NCBI GenBank assembly: GCA_017311185.1 | Contig: JAESUZ010000980.1 | Location: 1,612,001-1,676,000, forward strand | Reading direction: 5' to 3' | From: Proteles cristata cristata | Taxonomy: Eukaryota; Chordata; Mammalia; Carnivora; Hyaenidae | DNA: 64,000 bases | In this document: in pieces, positions 46,701 through 58,099 of the stretch | Numbering within the stretch: position 1 is the first letter of the stretch | Layout: every line of letters starts with the position of its first letter | The notes under the pieces: model-generated | Told to the model about the DNA's origin: nothing | Seen by the model: only the letters and a program-made list of their open reading frames with translations | Database searches by the model: none | Program-made: the position numbers and the translations under genes

Positions 46701-46777
46701 ATGACTTAAATTAAGGCAAGCAGTCACCAAGGGGTGAGAAGAAAGTAGACCAGAGCTGTCCCTCTCCCTTCCTGAAG
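43765..46777. other. mostly unique sequence
   Basis: No gene supported. 44225-44345 (CAAGTTACTGGATCTCTGAG, CTATGAAATGAGGACAG) is a sense MIR fragment. 45640-45700 (GGCTCTCAATAAATATTCAT) is a sense L2/MIR tail. The ORFs at 45185-45593 have no domain. 46426-46441 is an A16 run with no element recognised before it. Confidence 0.45.
44225..44345 (+). mobile_element. MIR fragment
   Basis: Sense MIR phrases TTGCCATGTGACAAGC, GTCAAGTTACTGGATCTCTG and CATCTATGAAATGAGGACAG. Confidence 0.65.
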
Positions 46778-46787
46778 AAATCAATGA

Positions 46788-46891
46788 CTTTTTATTTTTT
46801 AAGTAGGCTCCCCACCCAATGTGGGGCTTGAACTCATAACCCTGAGATCAAGAGTCAGATGCTCTACTAACTGAGCCAGCCAGACATCCTA
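46788..46891 (-). mobile_element. old carnivore SINE, short form
   Basis: Antisense head CTGAGCCAGCCAGACATCC and GGGGCTTGAACTCATAACCC. Target duplication AAATCAATGA at 46778-46787 and 46892-46901. Confidence 0.92.
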
Positions 46892-46901
46892 AAATCAATG
46901 A

Positions 46902-47183
46902 AGCTTACTTATAAATGAAATTAGTAATATATTAAAATATTAATAATATCTATTAACAAGTAACAGCTACAAATCCAAATTGGGTGGGAGAAGGATGGAG
47001 AAAGAGAAAAAGTTAAGAAAGATTGAGCCTGGCAAGGCCATTTGGGGATAATTAGGGAAGATAAGGCTGTCTCAAGTAAAAGGCGGGTCTGTGGAGCCAT
47101 ATTTTGACACTGTAGAAGAAACAGCTCTCTTCCAGGTGCTTACATAGCTCTTTTCACATTTATAAGCCAGAGCAAGTATTCCT
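46902..47183. other. unassigned sequence
   Basis: No gene or confident repeat seen. Confidence 0.35.
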
Positions 47184-47643
47184 TTTTTTTTTTTTTTAAT
47201 GTTTATTTATTTTTGAGATAGAGACAGGGGCGCCTGGGTGGCTCAGTCGGTTAAGCGTCAGACTTTGGCTCAAGTCATGATCTCACAGTTCGTGGGTTTG
47301 AGCCCTGCATCGGGCTCTGTGCTGACAGCTAGCTCAGAGCCTGAAGCCTGCTTTGGATTCTGTATCTCCCTGTCTCTCTGACCCTCCCCTGCTCTCTCTC
47401 TCTCTCTCACTCTCTCTCTCTCTCTCAGAAATAAATAAAACATTTAAAAAGTTTTTTAAAAAAGAGTAGAGACAGAGCATGAGTGGGGGAGAGGCAGAGA
47501 GAGAGGGAGACAGAATCTGAAGCAGGCTCCAGGCTCTGAGCTGTCAGTACAGAGCCTAACACAGGACTCAAACCCACAGACCACAAGATCATGATCTGAG
47601 CCGAAGTCGAATGTTCAATCAACTAAGCCACCCAAGTGCCCCA
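47184..47643 (-). mobile_element. felid-type SINE, host of a second SINE
   Basis: Minus-strand SINE in two parts, 47184-47227 (tail side) and 47467-47643 (body and head). Weak outer target duplication CAAGTATTCCT / CAAATATTCTT at 47173-47183 and 47644-47654, two mismatches. Confidence 0.93.
47228..47466 (+). mobile_element. felid-type SINE nested in another SINE
   Basis: Plus-strand copy with intact head GGGCGCCTGGGTGGCTCAGT and body with an extra GCTA (GCTGACAGCTAGCTCAGAGC). Target duplication TAGAGACAG at 47219-47227 and 47467-47475. It was inserted head to head with respect to its host. Confidence 0.95.
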
Positions 47644-47654
47644 CAAATATTCTT

Positions 47655-48174
47655 ATATATTACTGATTTTGTGGTTTTCCTTGCCAATTTTATCACCTAT
47701 CATGGTGTTAGCTTATAGCAGTAAGCAGTTATTAAATGAAAAGAATATCAATCAATGATCTAGACTCTGACAGTGGCAGACTTTTCAAGCAGCTTAGGTG
47801 GGAGTAAGTTCAGCTCTGATACATACTCTTTTAAAAAATCCTAGACCTGACTCTAAATGTGAGCCTGCCCTGGGATCCCCTAAACAGGGAAATTCAATAA
47901 GAATGGTCTCCCAACCTGGACAAAGCTAAACTCTTATCTGTTCTCTGCACCTGTAACTGCTTGATTTATAAATAGTTTGCCCTTTTACTTGGCTTCGCGG
48001 TCAGCTGCACAGCAGAAGAAATGCCTAAGATCACGTTGCTGTTATGACTAATCTCTGGGAAGAACAGTTCGTAGATGAAAGGGAAAACATCTCCAGCGTT
48101 CTCAAAACCGGGAACAGGGTGCCCACTGGCTCCATGTGCACAGTTGAGATGCAGACATCTCCTGATGTGACTTG
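47655..48174. other. unassigned sequence
   Basis: No gene or confident repeat seen. Confidence 0.35.
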
Positions 48175-48203
48175 TAAAAAAAGAGAGAGAGAGAGAGAGA
48201 AGA

Positions 48204-48256
<53 letters not shown>

Positions 48257-48280
48257 AAAAGAAAAAGAAAACAAAAAATA
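48175..48280. repeat. (GA)n and (GAAA)n microsatellite
   Basis: A7, then (GA)n, then about 14 GAAA units, then A-rich end. ORFs on both strands here are composition only. Confidence 0.95.
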
Positions 48281-48484
48281 AAAGCACTGTGAAGGACTGG
48301 GGCACCATGGGATAGAGATAGCACAAGAAAATAAAATAATTAACCAGTTTCAGAGGATTTTTGCACTTACAAGATGACTGTTACATTATCTTGGTTAAAA
48401 ATACACTGCCCCAATGAATCAACACGCTGGTATGTTACAGAATTATCATGATGATTATATGGTAGCATAAAAAGTCACTTATTT

Positions 48485-48830
48485 GTTAATCTGATAAGTA
48501 TTTATTAACCTTCTCCTAGGTGCCGGCTCTGCTTTATATGTGATGTGCATGAGGGGATGAACAGGCAAAAGTCTCCAGTATAATGTGCATGATATAATGC
48601 TATAGCAAGGCCCAGAAAAAGAAAAAAAAAAGAATCCAGGGCAGTAAAAAGGAAAGAGCTTTGGTGGCCTGGCAGACACAGTATTAAATTTCAGTTGTGC
48701 TCCTGACGTATAGAATGTTCAGCAGTCAGCTGCTCTTGCTGATTCCCTTTTCTACATTCATAATAAAGGGGGGACATAACAGCTATTTTGTGGTATTGCT
48801 GTAAAGATGAAATAAGATGGAAAATCAATC
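48485..48830. mobile_element. L2-like antisense piece followed by MIR-like sense piece
   Basis: 48490-48620 (TAAGTATTTATTAACCTTCT, CCTAGGTGCCGGCTCTGC) resembles an antisense L2/MIR tail. 48660-48830 (TCTACATTCATAATAAAGG, GCTGTAAAGATGAAATAAGA) resembles sense MIR. Both diverged. Confidence 0.5.
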
Positions 48831-49273
48831 AGAACTGAATCTGACAATATAATGCCCTAGGTGTTCAAAGAAATCCTCCCAATGAGATACCCCCCCACAC
48901 ACAAAAGTAATACATAATTTTTTAATGTAATGCATGGCTAAATATGCAAGAATGTCAGGGAAACCCTCAGAGGCCAGAAACAATGAGAAAACCCACATGC
49001 AGAGAAAAAAGCAAGTGCTTGAGACAACAGTCATCCTGTGGGCATCTGCCACACTCACGTGGGACCCAAGATCAGGGAACCAGTAAGATGGGGAAAAATC
49101 CATAAAGCCTGGCTTCCCCAAAGATCATACTTTCGAAGGGGCATTGAGATACTTCCTTGTCTCATTCTTAGATCGCTTGGAGAATAAAATACCCAGAAAC
49201 TAACTAGGAATAATTTTGCACTCACACAGATATAGGACTTTATGGTCTCAGTACCTGTGTAGACCTTAAATTA
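48831..49273. other. unassigned sequence
   Basis: No gene supported. The 98-codon minus ORF (48825-49121) has a hydrophobic stretch but no family I recognise. It may be part of an old LINE that continues at 49550. Confidence 0.35.
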
Positions 49274-49287
49274 AAAAGGTGAACATT

Positions 49288-49503
49288 AAAAAATTTTTAA
49301 TGTTTTATTGATTTCTGAGAGAGAGAGACAGTGTGAGCAGAGGAGGGTCAGAGAGAGAGGGAGATACAGAATCTGAAACAGGCTCCAGGCTCTGAGCTAG
49401 TTGTCAGCACAGAGCCTGATGCTGGGCTCGAACCCATGAACTGTGAGATCATGACCTGAGCCAAAGTCGGACGCTTAACCAACTGAGACACCAAGCGCCG
49501 CAT
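49288..49503 (-). mobile_element. felid-type SINE, full length
   Basis: Minus-strand copy. Target duplication AAAAGGTGAACATT (49274-49287) and AAAAGGTGAAAATT (49504-49517), one mismatch. Confidence 0.95.
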
Positions 49504-49549
49504 AAAAGGTGAAAATTTAAATTAAAAGATGCCTGGTATGCTGATGCCT

Positions 49550-49895
49550 GTCCCCTGTGTTCCATTCCCTACACGACCAGCACCTGACAGGAGTAAATAG
49601 AAATTCTTTCTACAGGAAAGCTCTTTAAACTCAGGCTTCAAAAAGTTCCCACAGATAAGGTGGCAAGGCACATGGCGTGTACACACAACAAAACCAGCCA
49701 CTATGAATGAAATCTCCATAGAAATAATAAATATTAACAAATAGTCAAAAATAGTAAGTCTAATTAATATTTTAAAGAAAAATAAATACAAAAATATATA
49801 AAAGGGAATGGGATTTCTAAAAATGTCTATGCAGATTTTTTAAAAGTGAAGTTCCTAGAGGTGAAAAATATAATCACTGAAATTAGAAATGTATT
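49550..49895 (+). mobile_element. old L1/HAL1-like fragment
   Basis: GTTCCTAGAGGTGAAAAATA followed by TAATCACTGAAATTAGAAAT is typical of the ORF1 start region of old L1/HAL1 elements. The rest is diverged. Confidence 0.45.
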
Positions 49896-49959
49896 AGGGG
49901 AGGTGTCCAGCCCATGTATGGGGACATGTTGCTTTCTGTACACTTGAATCAATGATCCA

Positions 49960-50590
49960 TATTTTTTAATTGTTATCTTTAACAGCTGTATAAGGTACAG
50001 TTGATATACAAAGAACTGAACAGAGTTAATGTACAATTTGATGAGTTCAGACAGAGGTAAATACCTTGTGGTATACTCACCATAATTAACACCTCCAACA
50101 CCTTCTAGTTTCCTTGTGCTCCTTTGGGTTTTTTTTTTCTTTTTTGTTTTCTTTCTTTTTGTTTGTTTGTCTGTGGTAAGTACACATACCATGAGGTGTG
50201 CCATCTTAACAAATTTTCAAGTGTGCAATCATCGTGTATCATTTGTTAACTACAGGTACTATGTTGTACAGCGGATCTCTATAACTTATGCATAACATAA
50301 CTGAAACTTTATACCCATTGAACTATAACGCCTCCTTCTCCCCATCCCCTAGAAACTGCTATTGTATTCTCTGCTTCTTTTTTTAAGTTTATTTACTTAT
50401 TTTGAGAGAGAGAGGTGGAGGAGGAGCAGAGAGAGGGAGAGAGAATCCCAAGCAGGTTCTGCGCTCTCAGCACAGAGCCCGATGTGCCTCATGAAACCGC
50501 AAGATCATGGCTGGAGGCGAAATCAAGAGTCGGACGCTTAACTGTCTGAGCCACCCAAGAGCCCAGCTTCCACGTTTTTAGATAGATGTT
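49960..50590 (-). mobile_element. old L1 (L1M-type) 3' UTR, split by a SINE
   Basis: Antisense L1 3' region: AAGGTACAGTTGATATACAA, TGTGGTATACTCACCATAAT, ATAACTTATGCATAACATAA, TATACCCATTGAACTATAAC. It contains a T-rich stretch at 50129-50170. Sequence resumes weakly after the SINE (CCACGTTTTTAGATAG). Confidence 0.8.
50379..50564 (-). mobile_element. carnivore SINE inside an old L1
   Basis: Antisense copy with GACGCTTAACTGTCTGAGCC and AGCACAGAGCCCGATG; the body is shortened. Target duplication weak (GCTTC at 50373-50377 and 50566-50570). Confidence 0.9.
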
Positions 50591-51516
50591 TGTCACAAAT
50601 TTAATAGTGAAAGAGGAAAGGAGCAAAGAGAGAAAGAAGAAGTGGAAGATGCGTTTTGCAATCTATCAAGCTATAAACTCTTACCTCCTGTCTTGCAAAA
50701 AATAAAGTAATTTCAATGCCTCTACTTTCCTAGTTATTTCCAAATCACTCATCTAAAAGTTTCCACTGGAAACTAGGCATACTTTCAACTTCTTGAGGAA
50801 GCAAGTGACATACATTTACTATATGATGTTTAAAATGCAATGCATCTTCAGATGTTTGTCTGAGTTTGGGTATTCCCAAGTCTGCGTTGTCACATTCTGT
50901 CGTAAATATTTTTCCAAAATACAGGAATGGGATTCAAATATTACCCCTATACACTGATATTTTACTCACTTTAACTCCCTCTCTGGACCTCTTGTATGGC
51001 ATTCTGACTTAGTCCCTGGATGTCTACACGTTGGTGTCTCCGGTTCATTACACTCAGCTGACCCCTCACCCCCCAACCAGAACTTCAAAAGGAGCTGTGA
51101 ACAGCCGCACTTGTTCTAGCTGGAAGAGCATCCCAAGTCCCTCTCTGTTTACTCTTGGGCTGTTTGGGCCTTTCATCTCTAGTTCTCAGATTCTGGCACA
51201 ATAGCCCAGCTCTGACGTCAGGATCTAACCCTCCGGATTCCAGGCTGTCACTGAAATGTTCATGCCATGTTGATTCTGTGGCTGTGCTCCCCACACTAAT
51301 TGTACAGTTTCTACCGCCTTGAGTAAGAAATCTCCCTATCTAGGACGAGCCTTCAAATCTCCAGAGGACAGGCATTTGGACATCCACTCTTTCTTTTCAT
51401 ACAGCCCAGCCAGACCTGGAAAGATCTGTATCGTTAGCCACAGTTGAAACAAGACTTTTAAATGATCCACTGTATGATATCATTGATTTTTTCCTGTAAC
51501 TTAAATAAAATCAATG
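50591..51516. other. unassigned unique sequence
   Basis: No gene or confident repeat. The 69-codon minus ORF at 51085-51294 has no domain. Confidence 0.4.
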
Positions 51517-51535
51517 TTCCTGTTACACTTTCAAA

Positions 51536-51765
51536 GTGTATTTTTGTTTGTTTATTTGTTTGTTCGTTGTTTTATTTTAGAGAGAGAGAGAGCAAGGGAG
51601 AGAGGCAAAGGGGGGGGAGAGGGGGAAAGAGAGAGAGAAAGAGAAAGAGTCTTAAGCAGACATCACACTTAGCAGGGCCTGGTCCCACGACCCGACCCGT
51701 GGATCATGACCTGAGCTGAAATTGCTGAGTGGAATGCTCATCTGACTGAGCCACCCAGACACCCC
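51536..51765 (-). mobile_element. carnivore SINE, diverged
   Basis: Antisense copy ending ACTGAGCCACCCAGACACCC; purine-rich body with a G8 run. A 19-bp target duplication ending TGTTACACTTTCAAA lies at 51517-51535 and 51766-51784, one mismatch. Confidence 0.95.
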
Positions 51766-51784
51766 TTCTTGTTACACTTTCAAA

Positions 51785-52798
51785 TATACTTCAGTAAAGT
51801 GACATATCCAATGTGACTAAAAAGTGGCCTTCTCTGAAGTTTTCTCAGGGGTTGGAAAATGCAAGGAATCACATCTCACAACCCAGAGGAGAATTTCCCC
51901 CCAAAATATTTCTTACTCATCTTTCTCTACCAAATACCCACATCATCCAGCAGTAGCCCCCACCCCTCTCTCTCTCTGTGCCTCTCTCTTTTTCTCTCTG
52001 AATCTCTACTTTATTGCTGCTTTCTAACCTCCATGCAATTATAAAAGAGAATAAGGAAGATCACCATAAACTCATGTGAAGGAATTTCCCAAAGACATTA
52101 TGAAATGACTGACAGCACGATGCATCACAGCATATATATTATACTACTTATTGTGTAACGAGTGATACATATACCTGCATATCTTTACAAAAAAAAACCC
52201 ACAATAAATTAGGAAGCTCAAAACAATACACATGGTTACCTACAAAGGGTAGGGGAACAGGGTGGAAGGAATATGTAAGGCAGCAACATTTCCCTGAGAA
52301 TTCCTATTTTTAGTTATGATTTGAAATCACATAATTACACTGTATACTCAAAGAATAGACATAAATATAAAAAGAGGATAAGAAAAAGGAAAACAAACCT
52401 AAAACTGAAAGCAAACTGAAACAAATGAATCCAATGTTATGTTAAAAAAAAAAAAAAAAGAGCCCATAATATTACAGGGATGGAACAGCAGTGAAAGAAC
52501 TACCCGAAGTCCCTTATGACCATAGTATTTGACTCCTGGTCTTGGGCCCCAGCATAAAAGAGGGTGTGGAGAACAGCAAACACTTTAAATTCTTATTAAC
52601 AGGTTTGTTTTTTCACTGCATGGGCAAAAAGATTCTGGAATTCTTTTATATCTATTATAGGATTTAGCGAATAAAGTAATGTATCGAGGTTGCCGAGAAC
52701 CATGGTTTTCTCACTGGGCAAACTAATGTGAAACAGGGAAGGCAGAAACCTCAGAGGAGACAACTGAATCGGTAGTATCAGTGTGGACTCCAGATTTC
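51785..52798. other. unassigned; 52150-52460 may be an old repeat
   Basis: ACCTACAAAGGGTAGGGGAA and CTAAAACTGAAAGCAAACTG with a following A17 run (52442-52458) recall an old mammalian repeat I cannot name. No gene seen. Confidence 0.35.
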
Positions 52799-53012
52799 TT
52801 TTTCTGTTTTTAATTTTTTTTTATTTTGAGGGACAGAGAGAAAGAGCACGTGCACCTGTGCACAAGTCGGGGAGGGGCAAAGGGAGAGAAGGAAAATCTC
52901 AGCCAGTCTCCACACTCGCGCGGAGCCCAAAAGGGGGCTCAGTCCCACAACCCTGGGCTCATACCTGGATCCAAAATCAAAAGTCAGATGCTCAGCCGAC
53001 TGAGCCACACAC
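52799..53012 (-). mobile_element. older carnivore SINE
   Basis: Antisense copy: CAGATGCTCAGCCGACTGAG near the head, CCACAACCCTGGGCTCATAC in the B-box region, GAGGGACAGAGAGAAAGAGC near the tail. It carries the CAACCCTGGG type also seen in the 26217 copy. Target duplication uncertain (ATTTCT on both sides). Confidence 0.9.
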
Positions 53013-53032
53013 ATTTCTAATATATGTATTTT

Positions 53033-53160
53033 TCTGTGCATGTGTGTGTGTACATATACGTGTAATTAGGTATGTGCGTCTGTATATACATATAGCATGT
53101 ATTTATGTAATTTATACATGTGTGTATGTGTATATGTACAGTGTGTGTATACATACAGAT
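53033..53160. repeat. TG/TA-rich low-complexity tract
   Basis: Irregular TGTG, TATA and TACA alternation directly after the SINE. The 139-codon plus ORF (52783-53202) crosses SINE and tract and is not a gene. Confidence 0.9.
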
Positions 53161-54989
53161 TCTGTCAACATAACTCTATTCACAGAGTGGCTTATATCAT
53201 AGTGGTAATGAACACCCCTAGTGCCCAGATATTAATCTCGAATACCATTCCTCAATAAGGGAACCAGGAATCCTTGACACCAGACTTCATTTAACTGCTC
53301 AAACTAAAACTTTTTAATTAATTTTTACAGGAATAGCTATTACTAATGATTAATGATCTCCAAATGCTCTCCATGTTCTTTTGAAAGGTATACAAAGACC
53401 CTCAAATTTTAATGTTTCAAAATCAAATCAAATTCCTAGAGTACTTTGGCAAATAACTTATTAAAATCCTTAAAGAACCATATTTTATAATTTGAAACAG
53501 AAAGAAGCTGTTGATATGAGTTTACTGGGTTTGGGGATAGCAAAAGTGTCAGAATGTGAGAAGACATAAAACTTTGTCTATACCTATGTCACCAAAGAAA
53601 CTAGGAAATTAACTTGTAAATAGAGGAGTCTTAATGTGGAAAACACATCTATCTTTTATTTCAACAACCTTTTCCTAGATTAGATAGAAGGTATTCAGGA
53701 AGATCTCTGATCTGAGTTAAATCAAAGCTTTCTCGTTAATGCTTCTTCTAACCTCTTTGAGAATAACTAAGTGAACATTTTTATTAATCCAATACAGTTG
53801 ACCATATAAGGAGAGTTATATACCTTTTGTTCATTCCAAGTGACCTTCTGTTTTGCATCCTATTTCACTTAATTTAACATTTTGGCACCAAACCTAGTTT
53901 CTTTCCCATTAATAGTTAGCAGCCTTAGCAGACTAGCCCATTGTAGTGTGTCTTATCATAAAGGAAGAAAAGTGTATGGTCTTAGCATGCTCTTCTTTTA
54001 ATGAGGTGTGACCTTGGGTTCCTTCATGAGACTTGGGTACAGATGGCAGCAGGAAGGGGCCCTACCCCATCAGCAGATGACTCAACCTCCTTCCTATTGA
54101 TAAGGTCACTGAAGAAAGGAGTGGCCAAAGCCCCAAGGGGGAACCTCTAATTGGAAAGGACCCAAAACACCATTCTAGGCAGTTAAACCTATGCTCTACC
54201 TGGGATCTGCCAATAGTCAGCTTGGCTGCCAGTCAGGGTGAGCGTCCTGAAAACTCAAAACAGGAAAGACACCTGGATTTCATTCAGGTCTACTAGTTCA
54301 TTCTTCAGAGATCAAAAGTGAGGTGAAGCGAATTGCTCAAGACTAAACAAAACAGTGGCACACCTAGGACTAAAACTCTAATTTTTGTCTGGGTTCCAGA
54401 ATTTTCTCCGGAACAGAATGTGTGTAATGATGATTTTTTATGTAGGCTGCTTTAATCCGCTAATGGATATAAAGTACACAAGTTATTAAATGTATGTAAA
54501 GAAATTATTGGGGTAAAACTGCCTATTTCACAAATGCCTATTTGTGAAAAGCATTACAGATGAAAACAAAGGCAAGTGATTGATGTGTTGTGAAGAAAAT
54601 GAAGACAAAATTCTTAAAGCATGGCTTGTTAGCGCTGAAAACATACTGGAAGGTTATTTGCTTCAACGATTTTACAAGGGGTTTTTTGTTACTGGGTTTT
54701 TTGTGTGTGCGTGTGGTTCTGTTTTGGGGTTGTGGGGGCAGGGAAGAAGTGTTTTGTTGTTTTCGTTTGGTTTTGCTTATTTAGTTCCTTTTAAACAGCG
54801 CCCCCCGAGGCACCTTTTCATTCCCAGGGTCTCAATCCTTTTGAAAAGCCCCATCTACTTCAGCCCCTCGTTTTATTTTAAGGGAACTGAAGGCCAGACA
54901 GCAAGGTCTTTCCGTAAGAAGAAGTAGAGACGTTACTTAACGAAGTCACGGAATAAAAATACTCTCTCAATCAGTTCTTACTATGCTGC
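53161..54989. other. mostly unique sequence
   Basis: No gene supported. 54250-54420 (TGAGGTGAAGCGAATTGCTC, CAGTGGCACACCTAGGAC) is a probable antisense MIR. The 115-codon ORF at 54580-54927 begins in unique sequence and shows no domain. Confidence 0.4.
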
Positions 54990-55340
54990 AAAGGGAGACA
55001 GAGGGAAAGGAAAGGGGAGGAAGTCGGGAGGGGCATCCAGCCTCCACGCCCCTCGCCAGGAGCCGTGTGGGGCGTCTGACCCCGGGCGCAGGGACCCAGA
55101 AGCGCCCAGGGCGAGCTCGGCGGGGACGCGCAGCCCCACAGGTCCAGGGACGCGGCGCCCTCCTGGAGTCTGGGAGGAGGGAGGAGGTGGCCGGAAGGCT
55201 GGAGATCCGCTCGGCTGCTCGGGTGGGAGGAGGAGCGCGGCAAGGTGCGGGGTCCTTCATGAACATCTGGAGAGTGAATGCAGTCCTGCGGGAAGCTGCA
55301 AAAGCAGAAGATCAGGTGCCTGCGGGGATGTAGTTTACGG
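54990..55340. promoter_or_regulatory. CpG-rich block, candidate promoter or first exon
   Basis: This is the only strongly GC-rich, CpG-dense stretch in the window that is not SINE or L1. By hand I count 23 CpG in 55021-55260. An open plus frame covers 54983-55333 (116 codons; alternative ATG at 55259), but its composition (Arg, Gly, Ala) is what GC-rich DNA gives. Possible splice donors include AAG|GTGCGG at 55242-55250 and CAG|GTGCCT at 55313-55321. No TATA box or known motif is certain. I cannot link it to a named gene. Confidence 0.5.
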
Positions 55341-55354
55341 TCAAGTTAGAATCA

Positions 55355-55400
55355 GTGTGTGCGCGCGTGTGTATGTGTTTGTGTGTGCGCGCGCGGGCGG
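55355..55400. repeat. GTGTG/CGCGCG alternating tract
   Basis: TGTGTGCGCGCGTGTGTATG and GTGTGTGCGCGCGCGGGCGG: alternating purine-pyrimidine next to the CpG-rich block, Z-DNA-prone. Confidence 0.85.
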
Positions 55401-56729
55401 CATGAGGTTGGGGAGGCGAGAAGAAAGAAGCCCCAGAGGCAAATTCTTAGAATTTTGAGATATTCCAGAACTAGTTGGTATATAGGGATATCCTGCTGAC
55501 CTGATAAGACACAAAAGCAATCTTCAAAGGTCTTTTTTGCAAAAGATGTCCGCACATTACCAAGGTTTCAGAAATACCAGCCTGAGTCACAGTTGCTTTG
55601 GATGATGCATTAAAATGCCTTGGGTCCAAATGTTAATCTTGATCCTGGGGACCATGGGAATCTAGCTTGGTGCTCCGATATAGGAAATAACTGTCTGAGT
55701 AGGTAAATTACACGAAAGAATCATAACATGGAAGGGTCATTAAAAAACCCATCAGAACAGCACCTTTCCCCTCCAAAGTTAAATATTTAAAACTGCCAAA
55801 GCAGACGTTTATTTATATTAAAGTTAATAATTTCCCAGGTACATTAATGACTCATTAATCGCTTATTTCATGCAACACATTTTCAGACTACCATGTTCGA
55901 AGTAACTTAGGAGATTAAAAAAGAAGTCTACGAAGTGTCAAGGAAAGATAATAGTAGACAGCCCATTTACTTGTAAATCAATGCGCCATTATATGCCAAA
56001 GTGGAGATAAAAGTTTAGTGTGTGAAAAAAAAAGTTTGCTGTGTGATAAAGAAGTTTAGTATGTGCTAAAGTTACTATCAAAAAAATTAATAAGGAAAGG
56101 AAAGGTTATCCGTTAATATGATATGAAAATGAAATAACTGGGAAAAGTCCTGTTTGTGCTTTTCATCACACCGTATTCTTAAATTTAATTCAGAGAGAAT
56201 GAAGGATGAAGTATTTTTGAAAATAATAAATCAACATGAAGTAAATTTGAGTATATATTTACTATTTGAGAATGGGAAGGACTAAGTAAAATCTCTGAAA
56301 GAAATGAGGTAAAAATGTAAAAGTTCTTTAGGAAAAAACAAATGAAATTAGAAGAAAAAGTTAGAAAAATATTCACCAACACAAGACACACAAAATGTTT
56401 AGATCTTCACCCCTGACAAAATATTAACAACTCAGTAAGATGAGCCCTGAAAGAGAAAATTGGTCCCACATTATAAAAGGCAAAAACTTACAGTTATAGA
56501 TATAAACATTTGAAAAAATATTTCAAAAAGCACTGAAAACATAATTCATTCTCACAGAAAGTTAAAAGAAAAAAAACATGTAATATTTCATACATCAATT
56601 TATCAAAAATATTTCATTTTAATGTTTCATGTAATAAAGTTGAATTAAAATAAGTGCTCATTTTCTGGAAAAGGAAAACAATTTCTGAGGGATAATTAAG
56701 CAATAAATACTAAAAAGCTTACAAGTATT
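55401..56729. other. unassigned, increasingly AT-rich
   Basis: No gene seen. Near 56012-56064 there are three spaced repeats of AAGTTTAGTGTGTG-like sequence (TTAGTGTGTGAAAAA, TTTGCTGTGTGATAAAG, TTTAGTATGTGCTAAAG). Confidence 0.4.
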
Positions 56730-57075
56730 CATACTCCTTAATTTAGTAATTCCATTGTAAGGACTTAAACTATGGAGTAGTCATAGATTCACACAAAGAT
56801 TTGTAAAAATAATAATTGTTGCTCAGTGGCTTGGGAAATGCATAAAATAAAATGTAAATTGCAAAAAGTAGGTTACAATTAATAAAACCTTGTTTGTACA
56901 GAGTGTACACACCTGTATGTATCTTGTGCACATAGCCACACCAAAGAGACTGCAGGAAATATTCCAGGATATTGAATGGTCGTCACTGGGTCATGAAATC
57001 ATGATCAACTTGCCAACATTTTTAAAAGGAACATGAATTACTTTCATAATCAGAAAAATAAATATTATAAAATGG
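56730..57075 (+). mobile_element. old L1 ORF2 end and 3' UTR
   Basis: GTAATTCCATTGTAAGGAC, CACAAAGATTTGTAAAAATA, AAAAAGTAGGTTACAATTAA and AATTACTTTCATAATCAGAA follow the order of an old L1 3' end in sense. Confidence 0.75.
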
Positions 57076-57159
57076 AAAACAATGAAAAAGAATGAAACTA
57101 AACTATCAAACATTCTCAGAAGGCCAAATCTTAGAAGAATTAAAAAGGAAAAACTTTTA

Positions 57160-57338
57160 GGGGCACCCAGGTGGCTCAGTTGGTTAAGTGTCCAACTCTT
57201 GATTTCAGCTCAGGTCATGGTCTCTCAGGTGGTGAGACTGAGCTCCACATCAGGCTCTGTGCTAACAGCTTGGGATTCTCTCCCTTCCCCCCTCTCTCAA
57301 AATAGATAAATAAAAACTTTTAAAAATTTTTAAATAGT
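57160..57338 (+). mobile_element. older carnivore SINE
   Basis: Head GGGGCACCCAGGTGGCTCAG, linker ACTCTTGATTTCAGCTCAGG, shortened body. Target duplication AAAAACTTTTA at 57149-57159 and 57339-57349. Confidence 0.94.
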
Positions 57339-57349
57339 AAAAACTTTTA

Positions 57350-57871
57350 TATTGACTCTCTAAAATACTATGCAACTTAAAACTAAGGATTTTTGCAGCT
57401 TAATTCCAGAGACAATAATTATTTTTACTATAATAGATCACAAGCCTATCATTATCATCATGTATTATTAATATGTGTTTCTGCAAATAAGTGGCTTTTT
57501 TGATTTCTAATGACTTTTCACATTATTTTTGCATAATTATGACAAATAAGATTTTTTAAAAATATCAGATAATGATGTAAATTTGAATATATTGAATATA
57601 TTAAAATTGTTCATTTTGTGAAGTTATGATAATAGCATGATTTGTACATAAAACATTCTTTTAATTAGCAATGCATAATGAAGCATTTATGGGTGAAATG
57701 ACACAATGTCTGGAATTTGCTTAAATACTCTAGCTCCTCCTCACACAAGTGAGGGTCAAATGAAACAAGATTGCAAAAATATTTATAACCCTTAAAGCTG
57801 GATGATAGGTTCATGAGAACTTATACTTTTTTCTCTACTTTTGTGTATGCTGTAGATTTTTCACAATTAAA
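57350..57871. other. AT-rich, probable old repeat remnant at right
   Basis: 57665-57871 (AATGAAGCATTTATGGGTGA, GTATGCTGTAGATTTTTCAC) resembles the 3' part of an old mammalian LINE in sense, but I am not sure of the family. Confidence 0.35.
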
Positions 57872-58088
57872 TTTTTTTTAAATGCTTTATTTATTTATTT
57901 CTAGGAGAGAGAGAGACAGCGTGAGCAGGGGAGGGTCAGAGAGAGAGGGAGTCACAGACTGAAACAGGCTCCAGGCTCTGAGCTGGCAGTCAGCACAGAG
58001 CCCGACGCGGGGCTCGAACCCACGAACCGCGAGATCGTGACCTAAGCGAAAGTCGGACGCTTAACCGACTAAGTCACCCAGGCTCCCC
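57872..58088 (-). mobile_element. felid-type SINE, GCCAG subfamily
   Basis: Minus-strand, little-diverged copy with CCTAAGCGAAAG and CTGGCAGTCAG (reverse complements of the subfamily marks). A perfect 11-bp target duplication, TCACAATTAAA, lies at 57861-57871 and 58089-58099. Confidence 0.97.
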
Positions 58089-58099
58089 TCACAATTAAA

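Noticed and set aside
52783..53202. 139-codon plus ORF
   Set aside because: It runs across an antisense SINE and a TG/TA-rich tract.
54983..55333. 116-codon plus ORF as a real protein
   Set aside because: Its Arg/Gly/Ala-rich composition is expected from GC-rich DNA and an overlapping minus ORF is nearly as long. Kept only as a promoter/first-exon candidate.
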